From a virus, in the IMG/VR virus record IMGVR_UViG_3300048555_000201, positions 1 to 23,354 of that record: 23,354 bases of DNA, one strand, 5' to 3'. Numbering within the stretch: position 1 is the stretch's first letter; each line of letters begins with the position of its first letter. The notes under the pieces were generated by a model. It was given only the letters and a program-made list of their open reading frames with translations. It had not been told where the DNA came from and did no database searches. A program made the position numbers and the translations under genes. Positions 1 to 8,165 of this stretch are shown here, piece after piece.

Positions 1-438
1 ACCTGTGGTATCCATCTTCGCCATGTAAAGCGTTTGCCCGCCATAGGAAACAATGTCGTTCTTTTGGTATGGGGTCGCGTTATCATAAACGCCTTCCCAT
101 TGAATACCGTCCGCAAACAGCGACCAGTAGGTAGCGTTTGGCGGGGTATTGCCTGTAGTGTCAAGAATACAGATGTAGACCTTACCACCATGGGTAACAC
201 CATCTCCAACTCTGTATGCAGTTGTGTTGTCGTAAACGGCTTGGAACTTAAATCCCTCAACCATCAATGCCCAGTACGAAGTATCCGTAGGCAGATGGGA
301 GTCAGTCTTTAAGCCGTATGTATATACATAAATATTACCACCGTATTTAACGATGTCGTTCAATTCGTAGGTGGTGGTGGAAGCCCAGTCACCTGCGAAA
401 TAGAAACGTAGTTTTCCTAAGTCGATTATCTGGCTCAT
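1..438 (-). CDS. Partial phage adhesin/tail protein with carbohydrate-binding-like repeats
   Basis: The reading frame is open for 146 codons from the ATG at 438 to the left edge, so the C-terminus is missing. After a short N-terminal segment it shows three tandem units of about 45-50 residues. Each has a YxxxD(I/G)V pattern, then YGG or HGG, a short hydrophobic strand, a Pro/Thr loop and a YW(A/S)L motif; the third unit is cut by the edge. This spacing of aromatic residues resembles the small chitin-binding type 3 / CBM5/12 fold used by secreted chitinases and some phage tail proteins. The ATG overlaps the stop of the preceding gene as ATGA, so translation is probably coupled. Position after the tail fibre in the virion operon suggests a receptor-binding role. 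The fold and role are inferred; the reading frame and repeats are seen directly. Confidence 0.8.
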   Translation of the reverse strand, partial: MSQIIDLGKLRFYFAGDWASTTTYELNDIVKYGGNIYVYTYGLKTDSHLPTDTSYWALMVEGFKFQAVYDNTTAYRVGDGVTHGGKVYICILDTTGNTPPNATYWSLFADGIQWEGVYDNATPYQKNDIVSYGGQTLYMAKMDTTG

Positions 439-671
439 ATCATTTCCATTAGTAAGTGACCATTATCCCATCGGAACGTCACAGTAGCTTTTGACCAAAA
501 CCACTGCCTATAATCCTCTGGGTCGATGATATTTTCGTCTGGAAGGCGTACTGGTGTCGTCCCGTCGTTAATGACATCGACGTTTAAATCACCTGTTTTA
601 TAAAGTTTAAAACCGTAAAAGGTCTTATCGGCATATTCTGTACCCTCGTACAGACCATATTCATTTGACAT
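435..671 (-). CDS. Small phage virion-operon protein, unknown function
   Basis: A 78-residue acidic protein starting MSNEYGLYEG. I chose the ATG at 671 because its A overlaps the last base of the upstream stop (TAATG). A longer reading from 704 would add a Cys-rich stretch that lies inside the upstream gene and is less likely. It contains several aromatic residues (YGFKLY, RQWFW, VTFRW) and no visible membrane segment or catalytic motif. It lies between the gene for a 110-residue protein and the repeat adhesin, with overlaps at both ends, so it is co-translated with them. I do not recognise the family. A small tail-fibre accessory or baseplate-type structural protein is plausible from position only. 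Confidence 0.75.
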   Translation of the reverse strand: MSNEYGLYEGTEYADKTFYGFKLYKTGDLNVDVINDGTTPVRLPDENIIDPEDYRQWFWSKATVTFRWDNGHLLMEMI

Positions 672-1003
672 TAATCCACGTCCTCCAAAACAGACACAAC
701 ACAATCAAGAGAATTAGCTGTCTTTGATACGACTTGGACTTTTTCACCAGATTGCATTACTAGCTTTTTACCACTTAAAAAATCATGGGTCGTCCCACCG
801 TCCACTCTCTTTGCGCTCGCCAGTGTTATTACTGAACTGTCTGCTTTTATCAGCCGAACATCTACGGGGAGACTGGCTCCCGTTGTGTTGGAAACACTAC
901 AACCTATCATGATTGATTTCTTTGGAGACGGTACGGTGTAGATGTCTACTGGGGTTGTCCCGATAGAATCTGCCGTTGCATTTTTAAATTGATAACTTGC
1001 CAT
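671..1003 (-). CDS. Small phage structural protein, beta-rich
   Basis: A 110-residue protein starting MASYQFKNAT, with an AGGG-type ribosome site about nine bases upstream. It starts 6 bases after the tail-fibre stop. The sequence alternates hydrophobic and polar residues in short strands separated by Gly, Asn and Thr turns, as in small beta-sandwich virion proteins. The segment around VDIYTVPSPKKSIMIG followed by VSNTTGA resembles short proteins found next to tail-fibre genes in marine phages. There is no signal peptide, and the single Cys-containing segments show no metal-binding spacing. The specific role is unknown: it may be a tail-fibre attachment or head-decoration protein. The virion assignment rests on operon position and composition. 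Confidence 0.75.
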   Translation of the reverse strand: MASYQFKNATADSIGTTPVDIYTVPSPKKSIMIGCSVSNTTGASLPVDVRLIKADSSVITLASAKRVDGGTTHDFLSGKKLVMQSGEKVQVVSKTANSLDCVVSVLEDVD

Positions 1004-1009
1004 GTTTTT

Positions 1010-3136
1010 TTACCCTAGTGCTATTGCCATAGCCACGGAGCGGCTATCTATATAAACGTCCTTATTGGTTTGATCTGTCCTAACTTTAGCACCGCCAAGC
1101 CCTATGAATTGAATAGAGTCTGCCGCACCATTGGCGGTGATGTCGTCCGTATCGCCTGTGGTTCGCTCATCACCTTGAAATGTTGTGAACGCATTACCCA
1201 CAGACTGTGCTACAGAAGCCCAGTGTCTAGCTGAGTAATTAACATTTCCGTCACGGTCTGTGAATGTGGAGTTGACGCCATGAACTGCGTAGTTCTCTGC
1301 ATCTTGAGCATACGCAGGAGCCTCAATGATTTGACTCACATAGGTCGCTGCTGTCGCGATGTCTGAGATGTTTGTTGCTGCCGCTACAATATCCGTGATG
1401 TTAGACGCGGCTGTCTGAATATTAGCGAGGTTGGTTCCTCCCGCTAAAGTCTGGATGTTTGCCAGACGTGGCACAATCAAATTGACATCATTGATAGAGT
1501 TACCGACTTTCGTAATATTTCCTGTAGTCCCGACATGAGGGGCCACAGTGTTTACATTCACGATGCTATTAGCTGTCGATATAACTGATGAGATATTGTT
1601 TGACGTCGTTACAATATCAGTGATGTTAGTTCCTAGAGACTGGATAGTGGCCAGATTAGAGTGAAGACCCGTCAGCGCATTTGTTGCTGTCGTCCCATCC
1701 TCAATATCAGCAAGAGTCCCGATCTTTGTAGCAACCGTAGCCAGTGCGTTTACATCGGTAATGCTAGATGAAACCGTCTGTATGTTCGTAAGGTTCGATG
1801 TATTGGCAACCGTGGTTACATCCGCGATGTTTGTTCCCACCGCATCCACGTTTGTTATTGATGCGGCTACTGTGTCGATCTCAGATATGGATTCCAGTAA
1901 GTCTGATGAGACGTTCTGAATTGCAGCAATATTCGATGCCACGGTACTAACAGCCGTGATGTTTGTGGATACCTGACTAACTGCCCCAATATTTCCGGCA
2001 ACAATATTAATATCGCCCGATCCACCAATCTCACTGGCAACACTGTTCAGATCATTGATGTTGGCTACTACCGTATTAACGTCTGATATGTTTCCGGCAA
2101 CGGCACCCACGTTCGTGATTGCGCTTGATACCGTCAGAACGGCGTTCAAGTTACCTGTCGTCGCTATCGTGTTGACGTTAGTGATACTGCTTCCGACAGC
2201 ACTAACATTCGCGATGTCAGCAGAAACGGTATTTACATCAGCAATATTGGAAGCCGTTGTATTGATAGACGTAATATTTGTGGCAGCAATGTCTACGTTC
2301 CCTATCGAGGGGGCTACCGTATCTGCTGCAATAGTAATTTTAGCGTTGATTGACGCTAAAAGATCAAGATTGTGCTCTACAGCAGATATGGAATTTCCCA
2401 TGCCCGCATGAGCTGTGCAGTAATACCATAGCGTTCGAGGCGTGGTAGACGTAGGGACTATCTCAATCTTGGCCCCGGATGACCCTTGAGTGCCTGTAAT
2501 GGTGACCCCAGTTGTATATTGGTTTGAACCAGAGTTGTTTTCACTTTCACTTAATCGGAATGGATGACTGGACAAAGAAGAGTCCGACAAATCAAATGTT
2601 ATCGTGTGTCCTTCTTTGATTGTAATCTGCGGGTTCGTTGTTCCGTCAAGAAAGAACTTGCCACCCGACGCCGTAACCGCGTAGGTCTTGGTGCCAGTTA
2701 TTTGTCCTGAAACAGTGTTGATATTAGCAATGTCGTTGGCAGTCGTAATGACGCTAGTGATATTGTTAATAACAGGAAGCGCATCATCTCTCGCACTCTC
2801 GGCAGCTAGTTTTGCAGTCTCAGCCGCATTCTTGTATGACAGGGCATCAGCAACATACTGAGCAAAGTCAGTGAATGTTATTGTCTGCCATCCTGTGTCC
2901 GCATTAATAAACTGGCCAATGCGTACTTGGAACGTGCCGGGATTAGCAGGATCTTCTCGGAACTGGAAAGTGTCTGATCGGAACGCGCCATCTGTCGAAG
3001 AGAATATATCTCCAAGCAAGTCGTTTAATTTACGACTGCCTATCTCAGAGGATTCAAGATAATCATCAAGTATGTGCTCGCCAGTGAACTGAGAGACAAA
3101 GCGAAGCTGTTCACCTATCGGTCTTGTTTCAGCCAT
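1010..3136 (-). CDS. Phage tail fibre with embedded cupredoxin-like domain and long 11-residue repeat shaft
   Basis: A 708-residue protein with a good ribosome site (GAGGAG, 7 bases before ATG). Residues 1-120 form a probable virion-attachment region ending in an Ala-rich helix. Residues 150-252 are a cupredoxin-like beta domain with HPF at 191-193 and YYCTAHAGM at 238-246, giving a candidate type-1 copper set H191, C240, H243 and M246. Residues about 285-600 are a run of imperfect 11-residue repeats of the form NIxxVxxVxxx, likely a long trimeric shaft. Residues 600-708 are a distinct tip (ENYAVHG, SARHWASVAQSVGNAF), the latter a motif often seen near the ends of phage fibre shafts. It overlaps the preceding coiled-coil gene by 8 bases. 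Tail-fibre identity is strong from architecture; metal binding is an inference. Confidence 0.85.
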   Translation of the reverse strand: MAETRPIGEQLRFVSQFTGEHILDDYLESSEIGSRKLNDLLGDIFSSTDGAFRSDTFQFREDPANPGTFQVRIGQFINADTGWQTITFTDFAQYVADALSYKNAAETAKLAAESARDDALPVINNITSVITTANDIANINTVSGQITGTKTYAVTASGGKFFLDGTTNPQITIKEGHTITFDLSDSSLSSHPFRLSESENNSGSNQYTTGVTITGTQGSSGAKIEIVPTSTTPRTLWYYCTAHAGMGNSISAVEHNLDLLASINAKITIAADTVAPSIGNVDIAATNITSINTTASNIADVNTVSADIANVSAVGSSITNVNTIATTGNLNAVLTVSSAITNVGAVAGNISDVNTVVANINDLNSVASEIGGSGDINIVAGNIGAVSQVSTNITAVSTVASNIAAIQNVSSDLLESISEIDTVAASITNVDAVGTNIADVTTVANTSNLTNIQTVSSSITDVNALATVATKIGTLADIEDGTTATNALTGLHSNLATIQSLGTNITDIVTTSNNISSVISTANSIVNVNTVAPHVGTTGNITKVGNSINDVNLIVPRLANIQTLAGGTNLANIQTAASNITDIVAAATNISDIATAATYVSQIIEAPAYAQDAENYAVHGVNSTFTDRDGNVNYSARHWASVAQSVGNAFTTFQGDERTTGDTDDITANGAADSIQFIGLGGAKVRTDQTNKDVYIDSRSVAMAIALG
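1337..2284 (-). repeat. Coding repeats: about 28 imperfect 11-residue units of the tail-fibre shaft
   Basis: About 315 residues are built from degenerate 11-residue units with Asn-Ile and Val or Ile at fixed positions, for example SNIADVNTVSA followed by DIANVSAVGSS. At the DNA level the 33-base units have diverged, so this is an old protein repeat rather than a recent tandem duplication. A hendecad period fits a trimeric coiled or beta-helical fibre shaft. Confidence 0.8.
2381..2689 (-). other. Cupredoxin-like domain inside the tail fibre
   Basis: This segment encodes residues 150-252 of the tail fibre. It begins KTYAVTASGGKFFLDG, has a strand ITIKEGHTITFDLS, then SSHPFRL, and ends LWYYCTAHAGMGNSI. 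His191, Cys240, His243 and Met246 have the order and spacing (His ... Cys-x2-His-x2-Met) of small blue-copper folds, with a slightly shorter Cys-to-Met loop than plastocyanin. The domain sits between the attachment region and the repeat shaft and interrupts the repetitive composition, as an inserted module would. Confidence 0.7.
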
Positions 3137-3566
3137 TTAGCTTCTCCTCGTTAATAATCTGAGTAATAATCCCCTTGGTTATTGCGTACTTCTCTTTGTC
3201 GAAATAACGGGACAGCTTCCTTTCCATCTCATCCATTCGCCTTTCAAAAACCGAAACGCGGGCCTCTATTGCGTCGATGACCTCTTGAGCGTCGTCCTTC
3301 CATACGCTGTCTTGGGTGTCTCTTCCGCCCACGGCCTTGTCGATAAGACGCTTAGTTTTCATTTCTACTGCTGCGATGCTGCTTTCGGTAGAACCTGCGC
3401 TTTCCTTTAATTGCTCTAATTCTTTTTGTAAGTTGCCAACTTGCTTCTTTTGCTCGGACATTAATTCCTTGAAAGGATTTAAGGATTCTGCCAACTCGAC
3501 TTCTACAGCCGCCATGTACGCGGTGACCGCCGGGTCTACATTCTTTGCCAGTACCTTCTTCGACAT
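3129..3566 (-). CDS. Coiled-coil phage protein between portal and tail fibre
   Basis: A 145-residue charged protein with a strong heptad-rich middle (about residues 22-60 and 88-125: EQKKQVGNLQKELEQLKES, then VFERRMDEMERKLSRYF). It starts at an ATG overlapping the portal stop by one base (TAATG), with GAGG eight bases upstream, and ends 8 bases inside the tail-fibre gene. There is no signal peptide or membrane segment. Position straight after the portal gene and the extended coiled coil fit a scaffolding, head-tail joining or fibre-adaptor protein, but nothing in the sequence decides between these. The function is not recognised. Confidence 0.8.
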   Translation of the reverse strand: MSKKVLAKNVDPAVTAYMAAVEVELAESLNPFKELMSEQKKQVGNLQKELEQLKESAGSTESSIAAVEMKTKRLIDKAVGGRDTQDSVWKDDAQEVIDAIEARVSVFERRMDEMERKLSRYFDKEKYAITKGIITQIINEEKLNG

Positions 3567-5494
3567 TATCTTTTCCTCGCCTCAGAGATCGGTACGAGGT
3601 TGCCCTTCTGCACTTCTTGGTCGATATTTTCTTGGGGTTGAACAGACGCACCACGCATTTTCTCCATCATCATCATCTGCTGTGACGGACTTGGCCCTTG
3701 GGATTGGAGTTGCTTCTGGTCAACACGGAAGCGATCCATGTCAGTTATACCCATAGCCCTGATAGCTTCCTCCGCTATCTGACCTGCGTTGTACTCCATG
3801 TTCAGACCAGTTTGATTCATGATCTGAAGCATGTTCATCCATGTCTCAGCGTTACGAGTTGGCTCCAAGGGAAGTGTCCCGTCGATCACTAGGTAATCAA
3901 TATCACCCTGTAGATCTTTAGAGACGTCGTAATCTAGGTATCCATCCTCAACCATGCCAGATAGTTGGTTCGGCATGTTCTGCTGATCTATCTTGATAGA
4001 TCCCTCCATGGATAAACTGTCCTGAATATTTGCGACCATCATTCTGACCATTGGCCTGATTGTGGTGGCAGACATAATTCGAGAGAGTACACCGAGCCTC
4101 TGAGATCCGAGTTGTGTTAAACGCTGTATTTCCGTTGCTGTTCGGATTCCGTCTGAGGTCGGCATACCTTGTTGTGCGTCTGACGCTGCGCTGACGCGCT
4201 GCTTCAGTTCTGACATCTGGCCTATATCGTTAAGATGCCCACGAGTGACATCTGGCACTTGCGCTATAAAGACACCGTCTCCGGGCTTACTGCCGGGAAG
4301 AGTCCTGACAATACCCCACGGGTTTCGGTCTATTAAGTCTGGTATAGAAACCTGAGTTGGGTCTGCAAAAATTAAGTTATTTAGCGCAGCACTAATGTTG
4401 TCTATGCGAGACCTCATTAGATATGTAGCAATGTCGTGCATCGGTAAGATGAGGTCATACAAAGACTGACCGTAAGTCTTATGGCTATCCTGATACAGTC
4501 CGCCAAAGACTACAGGGAATTGTTGACCATACGGATTCAGTTGGAACCGAATAACAACATTCTCATCCATGATTGTTATGACCAAGAATATCTGGTCAAT
4601 AGATGGAATACCTATCTCATGTCCCGATAGCTTGACCCACGCTTCGTCTACCACCCTAGCATCTCCTAGAGTGTAATAAGAGTGATCCATCCTCTCGCGC
4701 TGATTTGGCTGTGCAGGGTCTATGGATAAACCACGGCCCTCTTCTTTATGCCAATGGTGGGCATTCCAAGAGTTTCGGGGAGGAGAGATCTTATGACGAA
4801 GTGCCGGATACTTCCGCAGCTTTGGGTAAAGCCCACTGTTCAACAAAGCACTGTAAGACATGTAGTCAGCAAAGACTACGAATTGCATGTTCTCAAAATC
4901 GCCCCAATTAACTCTGGGGTCTGGGAAGCATCTCCGTGGATCGAAGTTGACTAGCTTGTTTTGATTGGACTTTGCATCCCACACAATTTTTGTCGGAGCA
5001 AACCCATATCGAATACTATCTAAAAGAAGTTGGGCTAGTCTTGCTTCTCCTGCGGTTCTTCGCATCTGTTGATGCAGCACTCTTTCAAGAATGAGTGATG
5101 CGTTTCTTGATTTCCTGTTAAGTCCTTCAAGCTGAAACATCGGATTTCGTCCGCCCATCGCAGCCATGAGATATGTAAGCACGGTATCAGCAATGGCGCG
5201 GGTGTCGGCCATAACTGCCTTTTCCCGAAACTCTGTAGTGTCCGCAGGAACATACACGTCGTGAGCACGATCAGCTTCTTTCCAATGGTCATATCTTTTC
5301 CTTATTTTAAAGTAAGACATGTCGGCCATAGACTTTACATAGTCCACAAGCCGTCGCTCCTGCTCCTCGGTTAGCAGGTCAGATATATCTTCGTAGTTGA
5401 TGAGTTTCTCAGCGTGTTCTGACAAATCAACTATTACCCCTTCATTCGGGCCTGATTGATATTCTGCTGACCTGTAATTTGTTTGTGGAGTCAT
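3566..5494 (-). CDS. Phage portal (head-tail connector) protein
   Basis: A 642-residue protein at the expected place after the large terminase, with an AGGT ribosome site upstream of the ATG. A dodecameric portal forms the DNA channel at the capsid vertex and docks the terminase. Features seen: an acidic N-terminus, a region around TVLTYLMAAMGGRNPMFQL typical of portal N-domains, a long alpha/beta middle (DPRRCFPDPRVNWGDFENM; QFPVVFGGLYQDSHKTYGQS), the segment LMRSRIDNISAALNN resembling the portal wing/stem helices, and a Gln/Met-rich C-terminus (QQMMMMEKMRG). The length suits podovirus-like or other large portals. The name rests on context plus general sequence character. I see no competing candidate in the window. 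Confidence 0.85.
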   Translation of the reverse strand: MTPQTNYRSAEYQSGPNEGVIVDLSEHAEKLINYEDISDLLTEEQERRLVDYVKSMADMSYFKIRKRYDHWKEADRAHDVYVPADTTEFREKAVMADTRAIADTVLTYLMAAMGGRNPMFQLEGLNRKSRNASLILERVLHQQMRRTAGEARLAQLLLDSIRYGFAPTKIVWDAKSNQNKLVNFDPRRCFPDPRVNWGDFENMQFVVFADYMSYSALLNSGLYPKLRKYPALRHKISPPRNSWNAHHWHKEEGRGLSIDPAQPNQRERMDHSYYTLGDARVVDEAWVKLSGHEIGIPSIDQIFLVITIMDENVVIRFQLNPYGQQFPVVFGGLYQDSHKTYGQSLYDLILPMHDIATYLMRSRIDNISAALNNLIFADPTQVSIPDLIDRNPWGIVRTLPGSKPGDGVFIAQVPDVTRGHLNDIGQMSELKQRVSAASDAQQGMPTSDGIRTATEIQRLTQLGSQRLGVLSRIMSATTIRPMVRMMVANIQDSLSMEGSIKIDQQNMPNQLSGMVEDGYLDYDVSKDLQGDIDYLVIDGTLPLEPTRNAETWMNMLQIMNQTGLNMEYNAGQIAEEAIRAMGITDMDRFRVDQKQLQSQGPSPSQQMMMMEKMRGASVQPQENIDQEVQKGNLVPISEARKR

Positions 5495-5553
5495 TTGAGC
5501 TACCTGCTGTTTCTATACGCCAAAGATAACTGACACGCGTAAGATGGTCGTCC

Positions 5554-7176
5554 TTACAAACCCCATCCCTGCCACTTGGAAGTGACACCCCTTACGCTCT
5601 TCATCAGGGACTTGCCGAAATCTTGTTTGTTATTGTTTAGGGATTGTGACGTGTCCGAATGCAGAGACCATGCTTCGGGTGATATTGAGGTGCGAGATAA
5701 GACGTCTATAGCCATAACTATGGCGTCTACTTGGTCATCATGATTGCCGTTAGGGAAGCTAACTGCTTCGTCTATAAAGTCATCCAACCAAGGTGACTCT
5801 TCTGGCAAGAACACTCTGCCGCCCTCTATGATTGGGAGAACCGAATTTGTTCTGGCAACTTTATCGTTGACCACCTTATACGGGATCACCGACATTCCAG
5901 ATTCTCTTTTGAGTTCCTGTATCAAGGACTGGCCACTTGCCTTGTCCTCAATATACATTGCCCTGAGACCCTTCCCCCTCCAGTGATTATTCAGACGTAT
6001 CATACGCTGTTTTAATTCTGGGAAGTCCCACTTACCTCTGAGTAAGTCTACTATATACATGTCGCCATTAGTATCGACACCCGCAACAACTAGGACACTA
6101 TAGTCTGCGGTTTCTGTTTTTTTGAACGCTGTGTCGGCAGTTATCACAAGAGATACAAATTTCTCTGGGGCTAAGTCCTTGGGGTAGTTCTGCCACCATT
6201 CTGTCCTGATAAGGTTACCGCCCTCTATATATGGCTGCTGTTGATACAGTGAGGCAAACTCTCGTGGGTTTAGACGCTGTCGTCTCTTTAGATCTTCTAG
6301 GGGGAATCTATCGGGCCATAAAGGTGCCTCATCCTCAGACGCAACAACATTACGCTTGCCGGGAGACAGTGCTCTGTACTCTTCTGGCGATACATACCTC
6401 GGATCTTTTTCGGGAAGCATACGTCTACTTACCTTCGCTCCGGGTACAGACTTTATCGCAGGGAAGTTAATGTGCTTCCACCTTCCCTCCTTCCAGTCTT
6501 CGCTGTCCATCAATCTGCCCGCCAGATCATCTGGGTGCCAACGGGTTAGGATTATTATCTGCTTTGATACAGTGCCATCACCTTCGGGCTGAAGACGTGT
6601 AGACAGTGCAGAGGCATAGTAATTCCAAGTCTTGTTCCTCTGAGTCATAGACTCTGCATCTTCACGTGACTTGATTGGATCGTCTACGAGAAGAAGGTTC
6701 GCGGGTCGACCAGAGGTTGTACCCCCAACACCAACAGCGAAGTAAGCTCCGCCAATATCTGTCCGCCAGACGTCAGCAGCACGGCTTTCTGTTGATAATG
6801 TAAAGTCTGGAAAGGCTTGATTGATCTGCTTATTCTCAACAACCGATCTTACCTGTCGCCCAAAGTCAGTAGCCAGTTGGCTGTTGTAGCTACAGGACAT
6901 TACATATCGACTGGGATTTCTAGCCATGTAGTAGGAGGGGAACAGAACGGTGCCAAAAGTAGACTTCGCATGGCGAGGTGGCATCGTTATGAGGAGGTTA
7001 TTTGCGCCCAACTCATCCTTTTCTAGCTTATCTAGCGCGTCAATCAACTCTAACTGGAAGTCGGCTAACTCCCAATCTGGGTACATTAAGCGTACAAATG
7101 ACTCAAAACTCTCTTGAGCATCTCGTATCTTAATTAAATACTTGGCTACTTGCGCCTGTGATAATGATCTACTCAT
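5554..7176 (-). CDS. terL: Terminase large subunit (ATPase-nuclease)
   Basis: A 540-residue DNA-packaging motor that pumps DNA into the procapsid through the portal and cuts the concatemer. The N-terminal ATPase has a Walker A-like MPPRHAKST at residues 65-73, Walker B LLLVDDP at 161-167 with two Asp, and a coupling motif LTRWHPDDLAG around 210-220. The C-terminal RNase-H-like nuclease has D348 (ITADTAF), E410 (YIEDKASG) and D481/D484 (NHDDQVDA), so both active sites look intact. Full length is normal for the family. The start overlaps the preceding small gene as ATGA. Fifty-nine untranslated bases separate it from the portal gene. Confidence 0.96.
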   Translation of the reverse strand: MSRSLSQAQVAKYLIKIRDAQESFESFVRLMYPDWELADFQLELIDALDKLEKDELGANNLLITMPPRHAKSTFGTVLFPSYYMARNPSRYVMSCSYNSQLATDFGRQVRSVVENKQINQAFPDFTLSTESRAADVWRTDIGGAYFAVGVGGTTSGRPANLLLVDDPIKSREDAESMTQRNKTWNYYASALSTRLQPEGDGTVSKQIIILTRWHPDDLAGRLMDSEDWKEGRWKHINFPAIKSVPGAKVSRRMLPEKDPRYVSPEEYRALSPGKRNVVASEDEAPLWPDRFPLEDLKRRQRLNPREFASLYQQQPYIEGGNLIRTEWWQNYPKDLAPEKFVSLVITADTAFKKTETADYSVLVVAGVDTNGDMYIVDLLRGKWDFPELKQRMIRLNNHWRGKGLRAMYIEDKASGQSLIQELKRESGMSVIPYKVVNDKVARTNSVLPIIEGGRVFLPEESPWLDDFIDEAVSFPNGNHDDQVDAIVMAIDVLSRTSISPEAWSLHSDTSQSLNNNKQDFGKSLMKSVRGVTSKWQGWGL

Positions 7177-7388
7177 CTTTTCTTTAGGATTCTGCTGATG
7201 TGTATCTCCTGCGCCTTCTCTTTGTCCTTGATTGTGTCCGCCATGACTTTCATCAGATGATCTTTAATGGCTTCTGCCGCCCTATCTTTTGGAACCGACT
7301 TTAAATCCAGTTGAGACATGGCGTTGCCTAGCTCACTTACCGTTATGTTCGACTCAAGCGCGTCTTTCTGTACGTTTTTAATCTTCAT
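7173..7388 (-). CDS. Small helical protein between terminase subunits, unknown
   Basis: A 71-residue, highly charged, all-helical-looking protein (starts MKIKNVQKDA, ends ISRILKKR). It overlaps the small-terminase candidate by 11 bases and the large terminase by 4 bases (ATGA), so its translation is tied to both. A GGAGG lies 14 bases upstream, rather far. There is no recognisable motif. Its position suggests a packaging accessory, but that is inference. I do not recognise the family. Confidence 0.7.
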   Translation of the reverse strand: MKIKNVQKDALESNITVSELGNAMSQLDLKSVPKDRAAEAIKDHLMKVMADTIKDKEKAQEIHISRILKKR

Positions 7389-7836
7389 GGTCTACTACTG
7401 TGCCTCCTTCTACCTCTATTTCCGAAACTCCCTGCGCTATTGCTTCCAATTCATCACGAGATAAGTCGGTTAGAGACTTTGTTGTGTGTTCATGTTGGTG
7501 AAAGTTGGCATTTAGGTCTGGAACTACTTTGTTTAGTAGGATTCCGAAGACCCTAGCCTGTGTAGGGTTCCATTCTTTAGCCCCCATTACCACCTGATGC
7601 GCGTCATTTAGCTGATCTCGCATATATGTGGCTATCTCGGCCCTGATCTTTCCGCTTTCTGCGGGGGTTAGTTTATGTGTTGTGGTTAATGATGTCATTT
7701 CACTGGCCTTCTTTAAGTGTGGAGCCGTCCTTCTGCACTCCATTGAACAAAACTTGCGTCGATCTTTATGGTAAGCCTTGGTTGAGAACTCTTTTCCGCA
7801 GTTCTGGCACGTTATTTCTACTGTACTCCCTGTCAT
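7378..7836 (-). CDS. Zinc-finger small-terminase candidate
   Basis: A 152-residue protein immediately upstream of the terminase genes. The N-terminus has a four-Cys zinc ribbon (C10xxC13 and C30xxxC34). The middle has helices IRAEIATYMRDQLNDAHQVV and the segment NPTQARVFGILLNKVVPDL, which resembles DNA-binding small subunits or related packaging proteins in other phages. The tail LTDLSRDELEAIAQG is also typical. It would recognise the packaging start and regulate the large subunit. No ribosome site precedes its ATG; the start overlaps an upstream short ORF as ATGA, suggesting translational coupling. The zinc ribbon is visible; the small-terminase role is inferred from position and the central motif. 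Confidence 0.7.
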   Translation of the reverse strand: MTGSTVEITCQNCGKEFSTKAYHKDRRKFCSMECRRTAPHLKKASEMTSLTTTHKLTPAESGKIRAEIATYMRDQLNDAHQVVMGAKEWNPTQARVFGILLNKVVPDLNANFHQHEHTTKSLTDLSRDELEAIAQGVSEIEVEGGTVVDHED

Positions 7837-8000
7837 GGACGTTTTGAAATTTTGCTGCGCTTAGTAAAAGGGGTGGGGAGGTGACGTGATCGCGTGGGAC
7901 TCCGGCGGCGGGTCGACCCCTCGCCCCCCCCACTTGCGGATTCGTGCGTCTGCGTCACACATGTGACACATGCGAGGCTAACCTGCTGATTTTGTTGCAT
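7833..8000 (-). CDS. Possible 55-residue leader protein of the packaging operon
   Basis: A short ORF starting MQQNQQVSLA at an ATG with a strong GGGAG ribosome site five bases upstream. Its stop overlaps the next gene as ATGA. The next gene has no ribosome site of its own, which supports real translation here. The product has a CVTC pair and a very basic Arg/Ser/Thr-rich C-terminal half with no known motif. The sequence also contains an inverted repeat and a C-rich run, so this stretch could be mainly regulatory. A longer reading from 8075 would begin without a good site. Whether the peptide matters or only its translation is unknown. Confidence 0.45.
   Translation of the reverse strand: MQQNQQVSLACVTCVTQTHESASGGGEGSTRRRSPTRSRHLPTPFTKRSKISKRP
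7954..7967. promoter_or_regulatory. Inverted repeat GTCACA-CA-TGTGAC
   Basis: A perfect 6-base inverted repeat with a 2-base spacer lies in the upstream part of the packaging operon. The 12-mer GTGACACATGCG that overlaps it (7963-7974) recurs at 8217-8228 across the divergent region. It could be an operator for the late operon or an RNA hairpin within the short leader ORF. No regulator can be assigned. Confidence 0.35.
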
Positions 8001-8165
8001 TTCATCTCCCTTCGTAGGGGTGTTTGTGTGTATTTGCGGGCGCACGTTTTGGAACTGATCCCCGCGAGCGCACAAACGATGGTCTGAAAGACCTCACCCT
8101 CAATCATTTCAACAGCTTACAAATCCACCATGGCGGTGTCGTCCCTCGTGTACGCGTGTGTGCAA

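Noticed and set aside
1337-2284. Regularly repeated DNA that could suggest a CRISPR array
   Set aside because: The 33-base units are degenerate, have no constant repeat or spacer, and translate to a protein repeat in an open frame.
2055-2411. Plus-strand frame of 118 codons in the tail-fibre gene
   Set aside because: It is a mirror of the repetitive fibre coding (Val/Ala/Thr-rich) with no ribosome site.
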